Made by a program: the position numbers and the translations under genes. A DNA stretch of 58,208 bases from Chromatiales bacterium (GTDB taxonomy: Bacteria > Pseudomonadota > Gammaproteobacteria > Steroidobacterales > BM003): positions 1-58,208 of the forward strand of contig PKUM01000126.1 of the NCBI GenBank assembly GCA_002868855.1, read 5' to 3'. Below are positions 1 to 10,634 of this stretch, one piece after another (positions within the stretch are counted from its first letter, which is position 1; every line of letters begins with the position of its first letter). Under the pieces are notes generated by a model, which worked only from the letters and a program-made list of their open reading frames with translations, was not told the origin of the DNA and searched no databases.

Positions 1-1
1 G

Positions 2-376
2 ACGATGCGCCATAAACAGCTGCGTATGCTCGCTCAGCATCTCGACAGCAGCACCGGACCAACCATCGTTATGGGCGATTTCAACTGCGAGTGGGAAGAG
101 GATACCTGCCTGCAATGGTTCACCTCCGAGATGCAGCTGCAGGCTCACGCGCCCGCTGCGCCAGACCTTGGCACGTTCCGCTTCGGCGGCAAACGACTCG
201 ACTGGGTGCTGGCATCCCGGCACTTCGGATTCAGCGATTACAAGGTGCTGACTGACGATCTGTCGGACCATCGCGGTGTTGTTGCCGAGCTGCACTGGCT
301 GCCGCAGCCAGACGATCCCCAGATCGTGGCAGACGGCGAAGAAAGCCGGCAGGCGGGACAAGTTCTGTCGCGGTGA
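2..376 (+). CDS. Endonuclease/exonuclease/phosphatase family protein, C-terminal part
   Basis: The gene enters from the left edge, so only about 124 C-terminal residues are present. Two motifs of the DNase I-like (EEP) fold are visible: a GDFNCEW block early in the fragment and SDHRGVVAEL near the end, where the Asp-His pair is part of the metal-dependent catalytic site. A KRLDWVLAS segment between them matches the usual DYIF/DWVL strand. Enzymes of this fold cleave phosphodiester or phosphomonoester bonds in nucleic acids, phosphoinositides or other substrates, and the fragment does not show which. It overlaps the next gene by 4 bases (GTGA), so the two are probably co-transcribed. Confidence 0.8.
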   Translation, partial: TMRHKQLRMLAQHLDSSTGPTIVMGDFNCEWEEDTCLQWFTSEMQLQAHAPAAPDLGTFRFGGKRLDWVLASRHFGFSDYKVLTDDLSDHRGVVAELHWLPQPDDPQIVADGEESRQAGQVLSR

Positions 377-885
377 GCAAGACGCTAACGATCGTCCGCC
401 ATGCAAAATCGAGCTGGGATGATCCGGTTCTCGCCGATTTCGATCGACCCTTGAACCCTCGTGGGCTGCGCGACGCTCCACGCATGGGCGCCCGCCTCGC
501 CAAGACCGGCATAACACCGGACAGGCTGGTTTCGAGCCCGGCCAATCGGGCTTTGGCCACGGCAAAAATAATCGCTGCCGCGTTGGGTTTGGAGACCCGG
601 ATCATAGTTCCGGATGAGCGCCTTTATCTCGCATCCGCCGACATGATTATGCGGATCGTGCAAGAGCAGCCCGATGAAGTATCCAGCCTGATGTTATTCG
701 GCCACAATCCCGGGATGACTGACCTGGTCCATCGTCTCGGCGACTGCCCGCTCGCAAATCTCCCGACCGGCGCCTGCGTGACGTTCCGCGTGGAGGTTGA
801 TCGTTGGGCCGCAACCGGGCCGGACAATACACGCCTCGAAGTCGTTGACTATCCGAAAAAGCGCATCGCCGCCGATGCCGGCTAA
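373..885 (+). CDS. SixA-like phosphohistidine phosphatase (histidine phosphatase superfamily)
   Basis: A 170-residue protein of the histidine phosphatase (phosphoglycerate mutase-like) superfamily. The N-terminal [11 protein letters not shown] holds the RH motif, with His10 as the expected phospho-acceptor. The [10 protein letters not shown] segment and the second histidine in FGHNPGM (His111) complete the active site. RHAKSSW is typical of SixA, which removes phosphate from histidine-containing phosphotransfer domains, but the substrate here is unknown. The GTG start overlaps the stop of the upstream gene, which fixes the start. Its last bases overlap tail-to-tail with sdaA. Confidence 0.82.
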   Translation: MSKTLTIVRHAKSSWDDPVLADFDRPLNPRGLRDAPRMGARLAKTGITPDRLVSSPANRALATAKIIAAALGLETRIIVPDERLYLASADMIMRIVQEQPDEVSSLMLFGHNPGMTDLVHRLGDCPLANLPTGACVTFRVEVDRWAATGPDNTRLEVVDYPKKRIAADAG

Positions 886-2252
886 CAGTCCGGTACGTTG
901 ACAGCCAGCCCGGCCTTCGACGTTTCTTTGTAGCTGGTCGACATATCGCGCCCGGTCTGACGCATCGTCGCGATGACCTGGTCGAGACTGACGACGTGAC
1001 GGCCGTCACCGAACATCGCCAGGCGTGATGCATTGATGGCCTTTACCGCTCCCATGGCATTGCGTTCGATGCAGGGTACCTGTACCAGACCCGCAATCGG
1101 ATCGCAGGTCAATCCCAGGTTGTGCTCCATGCCGATTTCGGCGGCGTTCTCGACCTGGGCATTGCTGCCACCCTGGGCCGCGACGAGTCCTCCGGCGGCC
1201 ATCGAGCAGGCCACCCCTACTTCTCCCTGACAGCCCATCTCAGCTCCCGAAATCGAAGCGTTCTCCTTATACAGGATGCCGATCGCGCCCGCCGTCAACA
1301 GGAACCGCACGACACCGTCCTCATCCGCCCCGGGCACGAAGCGAAGATAATAGTTAAGCACCGCAGGGATGACCCCCGCAGCGCCATTTGTCGGCGCAGT
1401 CACAACCCGTCCGCCGGCGGCATTTTCCTCATTGACCGCCAGCGCAAAAACGTCGACCCAGTCCATTGCGTCGGCCGCGTGCCCGCTCGCATGTTGTAAT
1501 CGTCGCAACAGCGCCGGAGCGCGGCGCTGCACCTTGAGGCTGCCCGGCAGAACGCCCTCGGTGCGCAGACCTCTATCGATGCAACTGCGCATTACCTCCC
1601 AGATCTCCAACAGGCCGGCAATAACCTGATCGCGGCTGCGCCAGGCGGTCTCGTTCTCCAGCATCAGCGCCGCAATACCCAATCCGGCCGCTTCCGCCCG
1701 GCTCAGCAACTCGGAGCCCGAGTGAAACGGATGCGCAAGCCGGACGCTTCCGCGATCATCGATGGCCTCCTCGGTCTCCTCATCGCCACGGGTGATGAAC
1801 CCGCCGCCGATGGAATAGAACTCGGCGCTAGCCAGTTTCTTGCCTTTGTCATCGAGCGCACTAAAACGCATTCCGTTGGGATGGAGAGGCAGTACCTGAT
1901 CACCAAGAAAAAGGATATCGAGGTCCGTGTCGATCGCTACGTCGCGCACGCCCCCGAGTCGAAGCGTTGCGCTCTCCCGGATTCGCGCGAGCAGTTTTTC
2001 GATTTGCTCAGGTAGAACCGCGTCCGGCAAATTGCCCTCTAGCCCGGCCAGTACTGCAACATCGGTGCAATGCCCACGACCTGTCAGCGCCAGCGAACCG
2101 TACAACTGAACCGCAACCCGGGCCACGTCATCCAGCACGCCGTTTTCCGCCAGGTCCGCGGCGAAATTTTGCGCCGCCCGCATCGGCCCCATGGTATGGG
2201 AGCTCGAAGGCCCGATACCAATCTTGAAGATGTCGAATATGCTGACTGTCAT
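882..2252 (-). CDS. sdaA: L-serine ammonia-lyase, iron-sulfur dependent
   Basis: Deaminates L-serine to pyruvate and ammonia in the cytoplasm using an oxygen-labile [4Fe-4S] cluster. At 456 residues it matches the single-chain SdaA/SdaB type. The N-terminal beta domain carries [10 protein letters not shown] at residues 14-23. The C-terminal alpha domain carries the cluster cysteines in [12 protein letters not shown] (about 341-352) and [12 protein letters not shown] (about 382-394). The chain ends in Cys456; in type 2 enzymes the C-terminal cysteine reaches into the active site and caps the cluster. It starts 24 bases after the putA stop on the same strand, so putA-sdaA is probably one operon for amino-acid use as carbon and nitrogen source. 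Confidence 0.96.
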   Translation of the reverse strand: MTVSIFDIFKIGIGPSSSHTMGPMRAAQNFAADLAENGVLDDVARVAVQLYGSLALTGRGHCTDVAVLAGLEGNLPDAVLPEQIEKLLARIRESATLRLGGVRDVAIDTDLDILFLGDQVLPLHPNGMRFSALDDKGKKLASAEFYSIGGGFITRGDEETEEAIDDRGSVRLAHPFHSGSELLSRAEAAGLGIAALMLENETAWRSRDQVIAGLLEIWEVMRSCIDRGLRTEGVLPGSLKVQRRAPALLRRLQHASGHAADAMDWVDVFALAVNEENAAGGRVVTAPTNGAAGVIPAVLNYYLRFVPGADEDGVVRFLLTAGAIGILYKENASISGAEMGCQGEVGVACSMAAGGLVAAQGGSNAQVENAAEIGMEHNLGLTCDPIAGLVQVPCIERNAMGAVKAINASRLAMFGDGRHVVSLDQVIATMRQTGRDMSTSYKETSKAGLAVNVPDC

Positions 2253-2276
2253 GGCTGGTCCCGCAACGCCTGAGCG

Positions 2277-5200
2277 CTAATCCGATGCCAGCGCCAGCAG
2301 GCTGGCGTTGCCGCCGACCGCGGACGTGTTGATCGTCAACGTCTTTTCCGTGGCAAAGCGATGGAGGTATTGCGGCCCACCGGCTTTTGGTCCGGTACCA
2401 GACAATCCACAACCGCCGAACGGTTGCACACCAACCACTGCCCCAACCATGTTTCGATTTACGTAGACGTTGCCGACCCGCATACGGCTGTGCACATATT
2501 GCGCAAAACCATCGATGCGGCTGTGAATACCGAGCGTCAAACCGAACCCCGTGGCGTTAATTGAATCGAGAACGGTATCCAGATCGCGGGCCCGGTAACG
2601 AATCACATGGAGCACCGGTCCGAAAACCTCGCGCTCGAGTTGGTCGATGGCATTGATTTCAACCAGCGCGGGTGCAAAGAACGTACCGCCTCCCGCTGCG
2701 GGCGCATTGCGGCACCTGTGCAGTAACTGGCCGGTATCGGCGATTTCGGATAGATGTGATTCCAGAACCCGGAGCGCCTCGACATCGATGACCGGACCGA
2801 CATCGGTGTTCAGCAACCCCGGATCACCCACGACGAGCTCGTCCATGTAGCCTTTCAGCAGATCCAGAACGCGCGGTGCGATCTCTTGTTGCAGGAACAG
2901 GACGCGGAGCGCCGAACAACGCTGCCCGGCGCTGTTAAAGGCCGACTGTACGACATCCAGCACGACCTGCTCGGGCAATGCTGAACTATCCACGATCATT
3001 GCATTCTGGCCACCGGTTTCGGCGATCAACGCACCGATCGGCCCCGTGCCCGCCGCCATTCCGGCATGGATAATGCGAGCCGTCTCCGTCGAACCAGTAA
3101 ACGCAACCCCGGCTACACGCCGATCTCCAATTGCGGCACCACCGATCGTGGCGCCGTCTCCCGGCAGAAAATTCAGTGCCCCGGGCGGCACCCCGGCTTC
3201 GTGCAGCAGGCGTACTGCAAGCGCCGCGACCAATGGCGTTTGTTCCGCCGGCTTGGCGATGACTGCATTGCCCGCGGCAAGAGCAGCAGCGATCTGTCCG
3301 GTAAAAATTGCCAACGGGAAATTCCATGGACTGATGCATACAAACACACCGCGCCCGGACAGACTCAAATGATTCGTCTCACCGGTCGGCCCCGGCAATT
3401 GCACTGGTTCGCCAAAATCGCTCTCCGCCTGCATCGCATAGTAACGAAGGAAATCGACGGCCTCGCGAAGTTCGGCGACACTGTCCGGCAAGGTTTTGCC
3501 GGCTTCCCGCACCAGTAACGCAAGAAACTGGTCGGAATGCTGTTCGAAACGATCGGCCGCAGTCCTCAGCGCATGCGCTCGCTGCGCGACCGCAGTCGCA
3601 TTCCATACACGATGTGAGGCGACCGCCGTAACCAGTGCCTTGTCGACCTGCTCCGCGGTGGCCTCGACAACGGTACCGACCTGATGGCCGTCCCAGGGAT
3701 CGCGAACGGCAATATCGGGACCGGATTGGGCCTTGCCATCAATGACCGGTGCCGCACGCCAATCGCTCTGCAGCGCGGCTTCCAACCTCACAGACATTGT
3801 CTGTAAAGAGGATTGATCAGCGAGGTTGATGCCGCGCGAGTTGACCCGGCCGCGACCGAAAATTGCATCCGGCATCGGAATCCTCGGATGCGGGACCTGA
3901 TGCAGCGATTCGACTTCCGCAATCGGGTCGGCCACTATCTCTTCGAGCGGTGCTTTTTCGTCCACGATGCGATTGACAAATGAAGTGTTCGCGCCGTTCT
4001 CGAGCAACCGACGCACGAGGTAAGGCAGCAGATCCTTGTGATTGCCGACGGGTGCATAGACCCTGCATGGCAGCCCGAAACGTTGCGGATCGACCACCTC
4101 GTCGTATAGCTCCTCACCCATGCCATGCAGACGCTGAAACTCGAACGGCTTCCCCTGCGCCATGTGGATGATGCTGGCAACCGTGTGCGCGTTGTGGGTC
4201 GCAAATTGCGGATAGATATGACTGCCGTCGTGCAACAGTATCGCTGCACAGGCGAGGTAACTGACATCCGTGTTTACCTTGCGTGTAAACACCGGGTAGC
4301 CATCGAGACCCTGCTCCTGGGCGCGCTTGATTTCGGTATCCCAATACGCTCCCTTGACGAGGCGAACCGGAATTGTCCGCCCGACCTCGGCACTCATCTC
4401 GGTCAGCCACCGCAAAACCTCAACCGCGCGTTTCTGGTAGGCCTGCACCGCAAGTCCGAGTCCATGCCAGTCCGCCAGCCCCGGATCCCGGTAAACATTC
4501 TCGAAAACCTCCAGGGAAAGCTGGAGCCGGTCGGCCTCTTCCGCATCCATCGTGAGGGCGACGGATGCCTTGCGTGCAAACTCGGCAAGCTGCCGCAAAC
4601 GCGGGGTCAACTCAGACAGGACCCGCTCGCGCTGGGCGAACTCGTAACGCGGGAACAGTGCCGACAATTTGACCGAAATACTGGGCGCCGAATCATCCGT
4701 CGCCGCGCCCTCGCGCGATGCTCCCAGCACCTGTATCGCGTCGGCATAAGCTCTCATGTATCGCTGCGCGTCGGCGTCGGTCAGTGCGGCCTCGCCGAGC
4801 ATATCGAAGGAGTAACGGTAAACCCGGTTAGCCTCTTTCTGGCTGCGCTTTATCGCCGCCTGAATATCGCGGCCCATTACAAACTGGTGCCCCATGATGC
4901 GCATTGCATGGCGCATTGCACCGCGCACAACCGGGTCGCCAAGCCGATTCACGACTTTACCGAGGAAACCGGCCGGGTTCTCCGTCACATCCTCATCAAG
5001 CGCGATCAGGCGCCCGGTCAGCATTAGCCCCCAGGTCGACGCATTGACGAACATTGAATCGCTGCTGCCCAGGTGTTCCTTCCAGTTCGCGGTAGTCAAT
5101 TTGTCTGCGATCAATCGATCGGCGGTCTCGGCGTCGGGAATTCGCAGCAGAGCCTCGGCGAGACACATCAGCACCACGCCCTCGTGCGAAGACAAGTCGT

Positions 5201-5459
5201 ATTTGCGCAGGAATGCATCGAGCCCACCCTTGCGATTGCGGTTGTTGCGCACCCCGCGAACGAGTTCGCGCGCGGTAGCACCAACCCGGTCGGTCACTTC
5301 CGGATCGAGTCGCGCCAGTTCCAGACATTCATGTATGCAGGTCGTCTCGTCCGCGAGGTAAAGCCCGTCGAGACGGGCTCCGAAGGACGGTTGTCCCGGA
5401 TAGCTGCGCGGAAAGACAATGCCATTGGAATTTACGGAAACCGGCTCGCGTGCCGCCAC
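2277..5459 (-). CDS. putA: Bifunctional proline dehydrogenase / L-glutamate gamma-semialdehyde dehydrogenase
   Basis: A two-step enzyme oxidising proline to glutamate. The FAD-dependent proline dehydrogenase barrel spans roughly residues 170-480 and includes RLVKGAYWD near 362. The NAD-dependent aldehyde dehydrogenase spans about 560-1040, with the general base in AETGGQN (about 815) and the catalytic Cys in SAGQRCSA (about 845). At 1060 residues it is a short PutA: it starts directly in the helical arm and lacks the N-terminal ribbon-helix-helix DNA-binding domain of the roughly 1300-residue Escherichia protein, so it should not repress its own gene. The start is GTG, preceded at good distance by GGGAGAG. 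It leads the putA-sdaA operon. Confidence 0.96.
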   Translation of the reverse strand: MAAREPVSVNSNGIVFPRSYPGQPSFGARLDGLYLADETTCIHECLELARLDPEVTDRVGATARELVRGVRNNRNRKGGLDAFLRKYDLSSHEGVVLMCLAEALLRIPDAETADRLIADKLTTANWKEHLGSSDSMFVNASTWGLMLTGRLIALDEDVTENPAGFLGKVVNRLGDPVVRGAMRHAMRIMGHQFVMGRDIQAAIKRSQKEANRVYRYSFDMLGEAALTDADAQRYMRAYADAIQVLGASREGAATDDSAPSISVKLSALFPRYEFAQRERVLSELTPRLRQLAEFARKASVALTMDAEEADRLQLSLEVFENVYRDPGLADWHGLGLAVQAYQKRAVEVLRWLTEMSAEVGRTIPVRLVKGAYWDTEIKRAQEQGLDGYPVFTRKVNTDVSYLACAAILLHDGSHIYPQFATHNAHTVASIIHMAQGKPFEFQRLHGMGEELYDEVVDPQRFGLPCRVYAPVGNHKDLLPYLVRRLLENGANTSFVNRIVDEKAPLEEIVADPIAEVESLHQVPHPRIPMPDAIFGRGRVNSRGINLADQSSLQTMSVRLEAALQSDWRAAPVIDGKAQSGPDIAVRDPWDGHQVGTVVEATAEQVDKALVTAVASHRVWNATAVAQRAHALRTAADRFEQHSDQFLALLVREAGKTLPDSVAELREAVDFLRYYAMQAESDFGEPVQLPGPTGETNHLSLSGRGVFVCISPWNFPLAIFTGQIAAALAAGNAVIAKPAEQTPLVAALAVRLLHEAGVPPGALNFLPGDGATIGGAAIGDRRVAGVAFTGSTETARIIHAGMAAGTGPIGALIAETGGQNAMIVDSSALPEQVVLDVVQSAFNSAGQRCSALRVLFLQQEIAPRVLDLLKGYMDELVVGDPGLLNTDVGPVIDVEALRVLESHLSEIADTGQLLHRCRNAPAAGGGTFFAPALVEINAIDQLEREVFGPVLHVIRYRARDLDTVLDSINATGFGLTLGIHSRIDGFAQYVHSRMRVGNVYVNRNMVGAVVGVQPFGGCGLSGTGPKAGGPQYLHRFATEKTLTINTSAVGGNASLLALASD

Positions 5460-5567
5460 GATGACTCTCCCTTCGGTATTTACCGTTTGTGACCCCGAAT
5501 TCGGTGTCGTGAATTATAGGTGATGGCGAGGCCCGCCGTTGATCGCCGCCAATTCGCGGCAAAGAGT

Positions 5568-5978
5568 TCAGCGTCGTTCTCGCCAACGAATAAAATCGGC
5601 AAGCACCTGCTGATGATCGAACGCCAGCGGCGGGGTTTTCCCCGGATCGAAAACGCCGACTTCACGAGCGTCGTCCCCGGCCACAGGGTCACCGCTGGCA
5701 ACTGCCACAAAAATGATGCTGACGGTATGTCCGCGCGGGTCCCGGTCGGGCTTCGAATAACACCCGAGAAGCGCCTCGAGACGAACGTCCAGGCCGGTCT
5801 CCTCGCGCGCCTCGCGCAGCGCGGCGTGCTCGACTGTCTCACCGATGTCGACAAACCCGCCGGGCAAAGCCCAGCCGAGGGGCTCGTGCCTGCGCTCGAT
5901 AAGCACAATCGGTCGGCCTGGCCGATCGCGTAATTCGATCACTGCATCCGCTGTGATCAAAGGCGTTTGCGGTCGCAT
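5568..5978 (-). CDS. Nudix hydrolase
   Basis: A 136-residue single-domain Nudix protein. The Nudix box follows GX5EX7REUXEEXGU and reads from GFVDIGETVEHAALRE through AREETGLD at about residues 41-64. Preceding residues IERRHEPLGWALPGG are typical of small ADP-ribose or nucleoside-diphosphate-derivative hydrolases. The substrate cannot be assigned. It starts 4 bases after the stop of the hslR-like gene upstream on the same strand, so the two form a pair. The 108 bases between its stop and the putA start on the same strand are the likely place for a putA promoter. Confidence 0.88.
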   Translation of the reverse strand: MRPQTPLITADAVIELRDRPGRPIVLIERRHEPLGWALPGGFVDIGETVEHAALREAREETGLDVRLEALLGCYSKPDRDPRGHTVSIIFVAVASGDPVAGDDAREVGVFDPGKTPPLAFDHQQVLADFIRWRERR

Positions 5979-5982
5979 TGCA

Positions 5983-6378
5983 TCACCCCTTCGTGAATCG
6001 AATTATCCGCCGCCGCGAGCGCTTGTCGGGTCGACGCTCCGGGTGTGGCGACGACGCCCGCTGCAGGCGCCGTTCCTCTACCGCAAGCCGCACTCGCTCG
6101 ACGCTCTCTTCGGATTCTTTGTACATTGTGGCTGCTTCGCTGGCCGGACCGCGCCGACGAGGAAGTCCGGTTACAACAAACGTGCGCAGCGCCGGTTCCC
6201 GGGTAATTTCGACGACATCACCCGTTGCCGCAATGCGCGCCGGCTTTATCCTGCTGCCGTTCACGCGAACATGCCCGGCGACAATCGCCTGGCGCGCGAG
6301 CGCGCGCGACTTGTATAGCCTGACACACCATAGCCACTTATCGAATCTTAGGGTTTCCGAGTCCACGAACCGCACCAC
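5983..6378 (-). CDS. hslR: S4-domain RNA-binding protein, Hsp15-like
   Basis: A 131-residue protein with an N-terminal S4 RNA-binding domain ([20 protein letters not shown], then AGHVRVNG and ATGDVVEI, residues about 9-60) and a basic C-terminal tail rich in Arg/Lys. This is the layout of Hsp15, which binds 50S subunits carrying stalled nascent chains after heat stress. The start is GTG, with a second GTG directly after it, so the first residue is uncertain by one. It is divergent from kbl and followed closely by a Nudix gene. Confidence 0.86.
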   Translation of the reverse strand: MVRFVDSETLRFDKWLWCVRLYKSRALARQAIVAGHVRVNGSRIKPARIAATGDVVEITREPALRTFVVTGLPRRRGPASEAATMYKESEESVERVRLAVEERRLQRASSPHPERRPDKRSRRRIIRFTKG

Positions 6379-6452
6379 GCGTCCGAGCCTGCCAACCGCT
6401 ACAGTCTAATCCAACTCGGACCGATTTGGGCCACTGCCGGCGACAGCGTGAC

Positions 6453-6461
6453 TGCTATAAT
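6453..6461 (+). promoter_or_regulatory. Extended -10 promoter of kbl-tdh
   Basis: TGCTATAAT matches an extended -10 (TGn followed by a perfect TATAAT at 6456-6461). No convincing -35 is seen at normal spacing, as is usual for extended -10 promoters. Transcription would begin near 6468, leaving a leader of about 22 bases before the ATG at 6490. This argues against translation from the in-frame ATG at 6448. Confidence 0.6.
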
Positions 6462-6489
6462 TCGTGACATTCAATCTAAGGGAAGCGAC

Positions 6490-7680
6490 ATGGATCCGGC
6501 ATTTCTCCAACGTCTGACGCAACAGCTCGACCAGGTCAGAAGCGAGGGACTGTTCAAGTCCGAACGGGTGATCACGTCACCACAGCAGGCCAACATCAGC
6601 GTCGCCGGCGGAATCGAAGTCATCAACTTTTGCGCCAATAACTATCTCGGTCTCGCCAACCACCCGGCACTGATCTCGGCTGCGCATGCGGCGCTGGATG
6701 AGTATGGCTATGGCCTCGCTTCGGTCCGGTTTATCTGCGGCACACAGAGTGTGCACAAGGATCTCGAAAACCGTATTTCTCGCTTTCTCGGTACCGAGGA
6801 TACGATCCTGTATCCATCCGCATTCGACGCGAATGGCGGCCTTTTCGAGGTAATCCTCGATGAGAATGATGCGGTTATCAGCGACGAACTCAACCATGCA
6901 AGCATCATTGACGGTATTCGCCTGTGCAAGGCGAAGCGTCTGCGCTACCAGCATGGCAATATGGACGACCTCGCGCTAAAACTGAAGGAAGCCGGCGCCA
7001 GCCGTACCCGGCTGATCGCTACCGATGGCGTATTTTCGATGGACGGTACGATTGCAGACCTCGCTGCGATTTGCGATCTGGCGGAGGCGCACAACGCGCT
7101 GGTCATGATCGACGACTGTCATGCAACCGGCTTCATCGGCGAGAACGGCCGCGGTACTCATGAATATCGAGGGGTCATGGACCGCGTCGATATCATCACC
7201 GGAACCCTGGGCAAGGCTCTAGGCGGCGCGTCCGGCGGATTCACCTCGGGGCGTAAGGAAATAGTGGACTGGTTACGGCAGCGATCGCGGCCCTATCTGT
7301 TTTCCAATACTCTCGCACCGGTCATTGCAGCAACGTCGATACGCGTACTCGACCTGCTCGAGGAAGGAACCGATCTGCGTGACCGGTTGCAGGCCAATTC
7401 GCAGTATTTCCGGGCGCAGATGACGACGCTCGGATTTGACCTCCTGCCGGGCGAGCACCCAATTATTCCGGTCATGCTGGGTGATGCCAAACTGGCGGCA
7501 AAGATGGCCGACCGACTGCTCGAGGAAGGAATTTACGTCATAGGCTTTTCCTTTCCGGTGGTACCGAAAGGCAAGGCGAGAATCCGCACGCAGATGTCGG
7601 CCGCTCACAGCCGTGAGCACATTGATCGGGCCATTGCGGCATTTGCTAAAGTCGGCAAGGAACTTGGCGTCATTGACTAA
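6490..7680 (+). CDS. kbl: Glycine C-acetyltransferase (2-amino-3-ketobutyrate CoA ligase)
   Basis: A PLP-dependent alpha-oxoamine synthase that cleaves 2-amino-3-ketobutyrate with CoA to glycine and acetyl-CoA, the second step of threonine breakdown. From the ATG at 6490 it is 396 residues, close to the usual 398. That start follows AAGGGA, and the promoter -10 lies between it and the earlier in-frame ATG at 6448. The PLP lysine is Lys242 in [20 protein letters not shown] provides the cofactor-contacting Asp and His. tdh follows after 15 bases, which separates this enzyme from its family paralogue Spt at 42.3 kb. Confidence 0.96.
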   Translation: MDPAFLQRLTQQLDQVRSEGLFKSERVITSPQQANISVAGGIEVINFCANNYLGLANHPALISAAHAALDEYGYGLASVRFICGTQSVHKDLENRISRFLGTEDTILYPSAFDANGGLFEVILDENDAVISDELNHASIIDGIRLCKAKRLRYQHGNMDDLALKLKEAGASRTRLIATDGVFSMDGTIADLAAICDLAEAHNALVMIDDCHATGFIGENGRGTHEYRGVMDRVDIITGTLGKALGGASGGFTSGRKEIVDWLRQRSRPYLFSNTLAPVIAATSIRVLDLLEEGTDLRDRLQANSQYFRAQMTTLGFDLLPGEHPIIPVMLGDAKLAAKMADRLLEEGIYVIGFSFPVVPKGKARIRTQMSAAHSREHIDRAIAAFAKVGKELGVID

Positions 7681-7695
7681 ATCGAGGATGCGGCA

Positions 7696-8730
7696 ATGAG
7701 AGCACTGGTAAAAAAGCACGCGTCGGAAGGCATCTGGATGGACGATGTACCGGAGCCGGAAGTCGGGCACAACGATGTACTCATACGCGTTCGAAAGACG
7801 GCTATCTGCGGCACGGATATTCATATTTTCAATTGGGACGACTGGGCCCGGCAAACGATTCCGGTTCCGATGACCGTCGGACATGAATTCGTCGGCGAGA
7901 TCGTCGATATCGGCAGCGAAGTCCGGGGTATCGAAATCGGCGACCGCGTTTCCGGAGAAGGACATATAACTTGTGGATTCTGCCGCAATTGCCGTGCCGG
8001 CAAGCGCCATCTCTGCCGCAATACCTCAGGGGTGGGCGTAAATCGCCCCGGCTGCTTTGCCGATTATCTGTCGATCCCCGCGTTCAACACTTTCAAACTG
8101 CCTGACGCGATCTCGGACGACATGGCGTCGATACTCGATCCGCTCGGCAATGCCACGCATACGGCGTTGTCGTTCGACCTGGTAGGCGAGGATGTGCTGA
8201 TAACCGGAGCAGGACCGATTGGCATCATGGCGGTGGCCATAGCGCGCTTTGCCGGCGCGCGGCATATCGTGATCACCGACGTCAATGACTATCGCCTCGG
8301 ACTCGCTGCGGAACTGGGAGCAAGTGTTACGGTCAATGTGACCAATACGAGTCTTGACGATGTTATGCGCGATCTTGGCATGCAGGAAGGATTTGATGTC
8401 GGCCTCGAAATGTCAGGCAATCCCGATGCGTTTCGCGATATGTTGCGGACGATGCACCACGGCGGTCGCGTCGCACTCCTCGGCATACCTCCCACCGACA
8501 CCTCCATCGACTGGAACGAAGTGATATTCAAGGGCCTGGTGATAAAGGGCGTATACGGTCGCGAGATGTTCGAAACCTGGTACAAGATGTCGTCCATGCT
8601 GCAGAGCGGACTCGATCTCGGCCCGGTGATCACTCACCATTTCGCGGTCGCTGACTATCAGCCGGCGTTCGACATCATGCGCTCGGGCCAATCCGGCAAG
8701 GTGATTCTGGACTGGGACGATGCCGCCTGA
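7696..8730 (+). CDS. tdh: L-threonine 3-dehydrogenase
   Basis: A zinc-dependent medium-chain dehydrogenase that oxidises threonine to 2-amino-3-ketobutyrate with NAD+, handing its unstable product to Kbl. It is 344 residues long. The catalytic zinc site includes Cys38 in [11 protein letters not shown] and the GHEF motif. The structural zinc lobe has four cysteines in [15 protein letters not shown]. The Rossmann motif GAGPIGIMA lies mid-chain. GAGG stands just upstream of the ATG. It is the second gene of kbl-tdh and converges on sppA. Confidence 0.96.
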   Translation: MRALVKKHASEGIWMDDVPEPEVGHNDVLIRVRKTAICGTDIHIFNWDDWARQTIPVPMTVGHEFVGEIVDIGSEVRGIEIGDRVSGEGHITCGFCRNCRAGKRHLCRNTSGVGVNRPGCFADYLSIPAFNTFKLPDAISDDMASILDPLGNATHTALSFDLVGEDVLITGAGPIGIMAVAIARFAGARHIVITDVNDYRLGLAAELGASVTVNVTNTSLDDVMRDLGMQEGFDVGLEMSGNPDAFRDMLRTMHHGGRVALLGIPPTDTSIDWNEVIFKGLVIKGVYGREMFETWYKMSSMLQSGLDLGPVITHHFAVADYQPAFDIMRSGQSGKVILDWDDAA

Positions 8731-8762
8731 TCCGGCCACCCATTAGCACGGACTCCGGGCAG

Positions 8763-10613
8763 CTAGTCGAAGCCGCAAAAACAATAGAGATAGAGGCCCC
8801 TCGGGTCAGTGCCCACCTGGCCAAACCGAGTGAGATCGGCGAGAAAATCCGGCAGGACAGGCCCGATCAGCTGTTGCAGCGACAACTCCGTTCCGACATG
8901 CCGCGCCAGTCCCGACGCACCAAGCAGCGAGGCCAGCAATAACTCGCTGGGATCGACCGGCGGCTCGAGGTACTCAATGCCATAGTCACTCATTCCCGCC
9001 AATTCCGCGGCAGCTTCTATAGCGGCATCAAGATCACCGAGGACATCCACGAGACCCATTTCCAATGCCATTTGCCCGGTCCAGACCCGGCCGCGCGCCA
9101 GGCTCTCGACTTCGGCGCGCTCGAGTTCTCTCGATGCCGCGACAAGCTCGACGAAATCGGCGTAGCCGGCCTCGGTACTCAGACGCATAATCGCAAGCGC
9201 CTCCTCCGTAAGACCGCGGTCCGGCCGAAACGCACCGGAAAGACGCGTCGTCCCGACTCCGTCGACATTGATACCGATCCGCTCGAGCGACCTGTCGAAA
9301 CTGGGAATCATCGCCACGATGCCGATCGAACCGGTCAACGTAGTCGGATTTGCGAAGATACGGTCGCCTGCCAGAGCGATCCAGTAACCACCGGAGGCTG
9401 CTACGCTGCTCATGGACACAACTACCGGCTTGCCTGACTGCCGCAATAATTCGAGCTCGCGGCGTATTACCTCCGACGCAAAGCGGCTGCCTCCGCCGCT
9501 GTCGACACGCAACACGACCGCCGCAACGTCCTCGTCGTCACGCGCCTGGTGAATCATCTCCACGATCGTATCCGACCCGATTGTCCCGGGCGGCTGGTTT
9601 CCCTCCGTGATTCCACCCGCTGCGACAATGACAGCCACACTGGGTCCGTCAGCGCTCGTGCCTGCAGGACCATCGACGGCCGCCAGATACGTGCTGACAT
9701 CGACCTGGCGGTATCCCGAATCATCGTCCTCGTCGCTGCCGACAAGCTCGCGCATGCGCGAACGCAACTGGTCGCTGGTCCATAATTCATCGACCAGGCC
9801 GGCAGCCTGTGCGACGGCCGCAAGGTCGCCCTCAGCCTGTTTGAGAGCCGATACGAAACCATCCGCGTATCCGGACAACGTTCCGGAATCGAGATCGCGC
9901 GCCGCAACCACGTCGCTGCGGTAGGCACGCCAGAGATCCTCCAGATATGCGCGGCTCGCCTCTTTGTCGTACTCGGACATATCGCCACGCGAGTACGGCT
10001 CCGCAAAAGACTTGAAGTCACCAACGCTGAACACGTGCCAGTCGATCGATAACTTGTCGATAGCTTCCTTGTAATAGGTTCGAAAGCGCTCGTAGCCATC
10101 CAGGTAGACCAGCCCATAAGGATGCAGGTAGATTTCGTCGGCATGGGCTGCCAGGTAATACTGATCCTGGCTGTAGTAATCGCCGTACGCAATCACCTTT
10201 TTGCCGCTTTCCCGGAACCGCGAAATAGCCTCGCCGAGGTACTGCAGCTTGCTCAGGCCACCACCGGCCAACGTCTCGGAACGCAGGACCAGCGCCTGGA
10301 TCCTGTCGTCTTCCGTGGCCAGCTCAATTGCCCGCACCAGATCGTGCACCAGCGTTTGCGGAATGCCATCGCCGGTTGCCTCTCCAATTGCGCGATCGAG
10401 CGGACCGCCTTCGAGCTGCTCCACAAGCCTGCCCTCGGGCTGCACAACCAGCGCCGCAGTGGCCGGAACCATCGGCAATTCAGGAGTCAGCGCGGCCAGG
10501 ATAACCATAAACAGGACCAGCAGCACGATCAGGTGGAGGACCTTGCGAAGCCCGTCAAGCCCCTTCCAGAGCAGTCCGAACAAATGGCCGATCGTGCTGA
10601 ATATTGATGTCAT
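8763..10613 (-). CDS. sppA: Signal peptide peptidase SppA, 67-kDa type
   Basis: An inner-membrane serine protease that degrades cleaved signal peptides and other membrane-released fragments. The 616 residues hold the two tandem S49 domains of the long form. A single N-terminal membrane segment lies at about 27-45. The general base is Lys201 in VGDFKSFAEPYSR in the first half, and the nucleophile is Ser407 in SSVAASGGYW in the second half, followed by TTLTGSIGI. It starts 21 bases after the sugar-dehydrogenase homologue and is probably the last gene of the TRAP operon transcript. No functional link to transport is evident. Confidence 0.94.
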   Translation of the reverse strand: MTSIFSTIGHLFGLLWKGLDGLRKVLHLIVLLVLFMVILAALTPELPMVPATAALVVQPEGRLVEQLEGGPLDRAIGEATGDGIPQTLVHDLVRAIELATEDDRIQALVLRSETLAGGGLSKLQYLGEAISRFRESGKKVIAYGDYYSQDQYYLAAHADEIYLHPYGLVYLDGYERFRTYYKEAIDKLSIDWHVFSVGDFKSFAEPYSRGDMSEYDKEASRAYLEDLWRAYRSDVVAARDLDSGTLSGYADGFVSALKQAEGDLAAVAQAAGLVDELWTSDQLRSRMRELVGSDEDDDSGYRQVDVSTYLAAVDGPAGTSADGPSVAVIVAAGGITEGNQPPGTIGSDTIVEMIHQARDDEDVAAVVLRVDSGGGSRFASEVIRRELELLRQSGKPVVVSMSSVAASGGYWIALAGDRIFANPTTLTGSIGIVAMIPSFDRSLERIGINVDGVGTTRLSGAFRPDRGLTEEALAIMRLSTEAGYADFVELVAASRELERAEVESLARGRVWTGQMALEMGLVDVLGDLDAAIEAAAELAGMSDYGIEYLEPPVDPSELLLASLLGASGLARHVGTELSLQQLIGPVLPDFLADLTRFGQVGTDPRGLYLYCFCGFD

Positions 10614-10634
10614 CTACTGTCCCCGGGGCCTGGC

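Noticed and set aside
6448-6489. Earlier ATG for kbl
   Set aside because: The promoter -10 lies inside this extension and a Shine-Dalgarno sequence precedes the later ATG.
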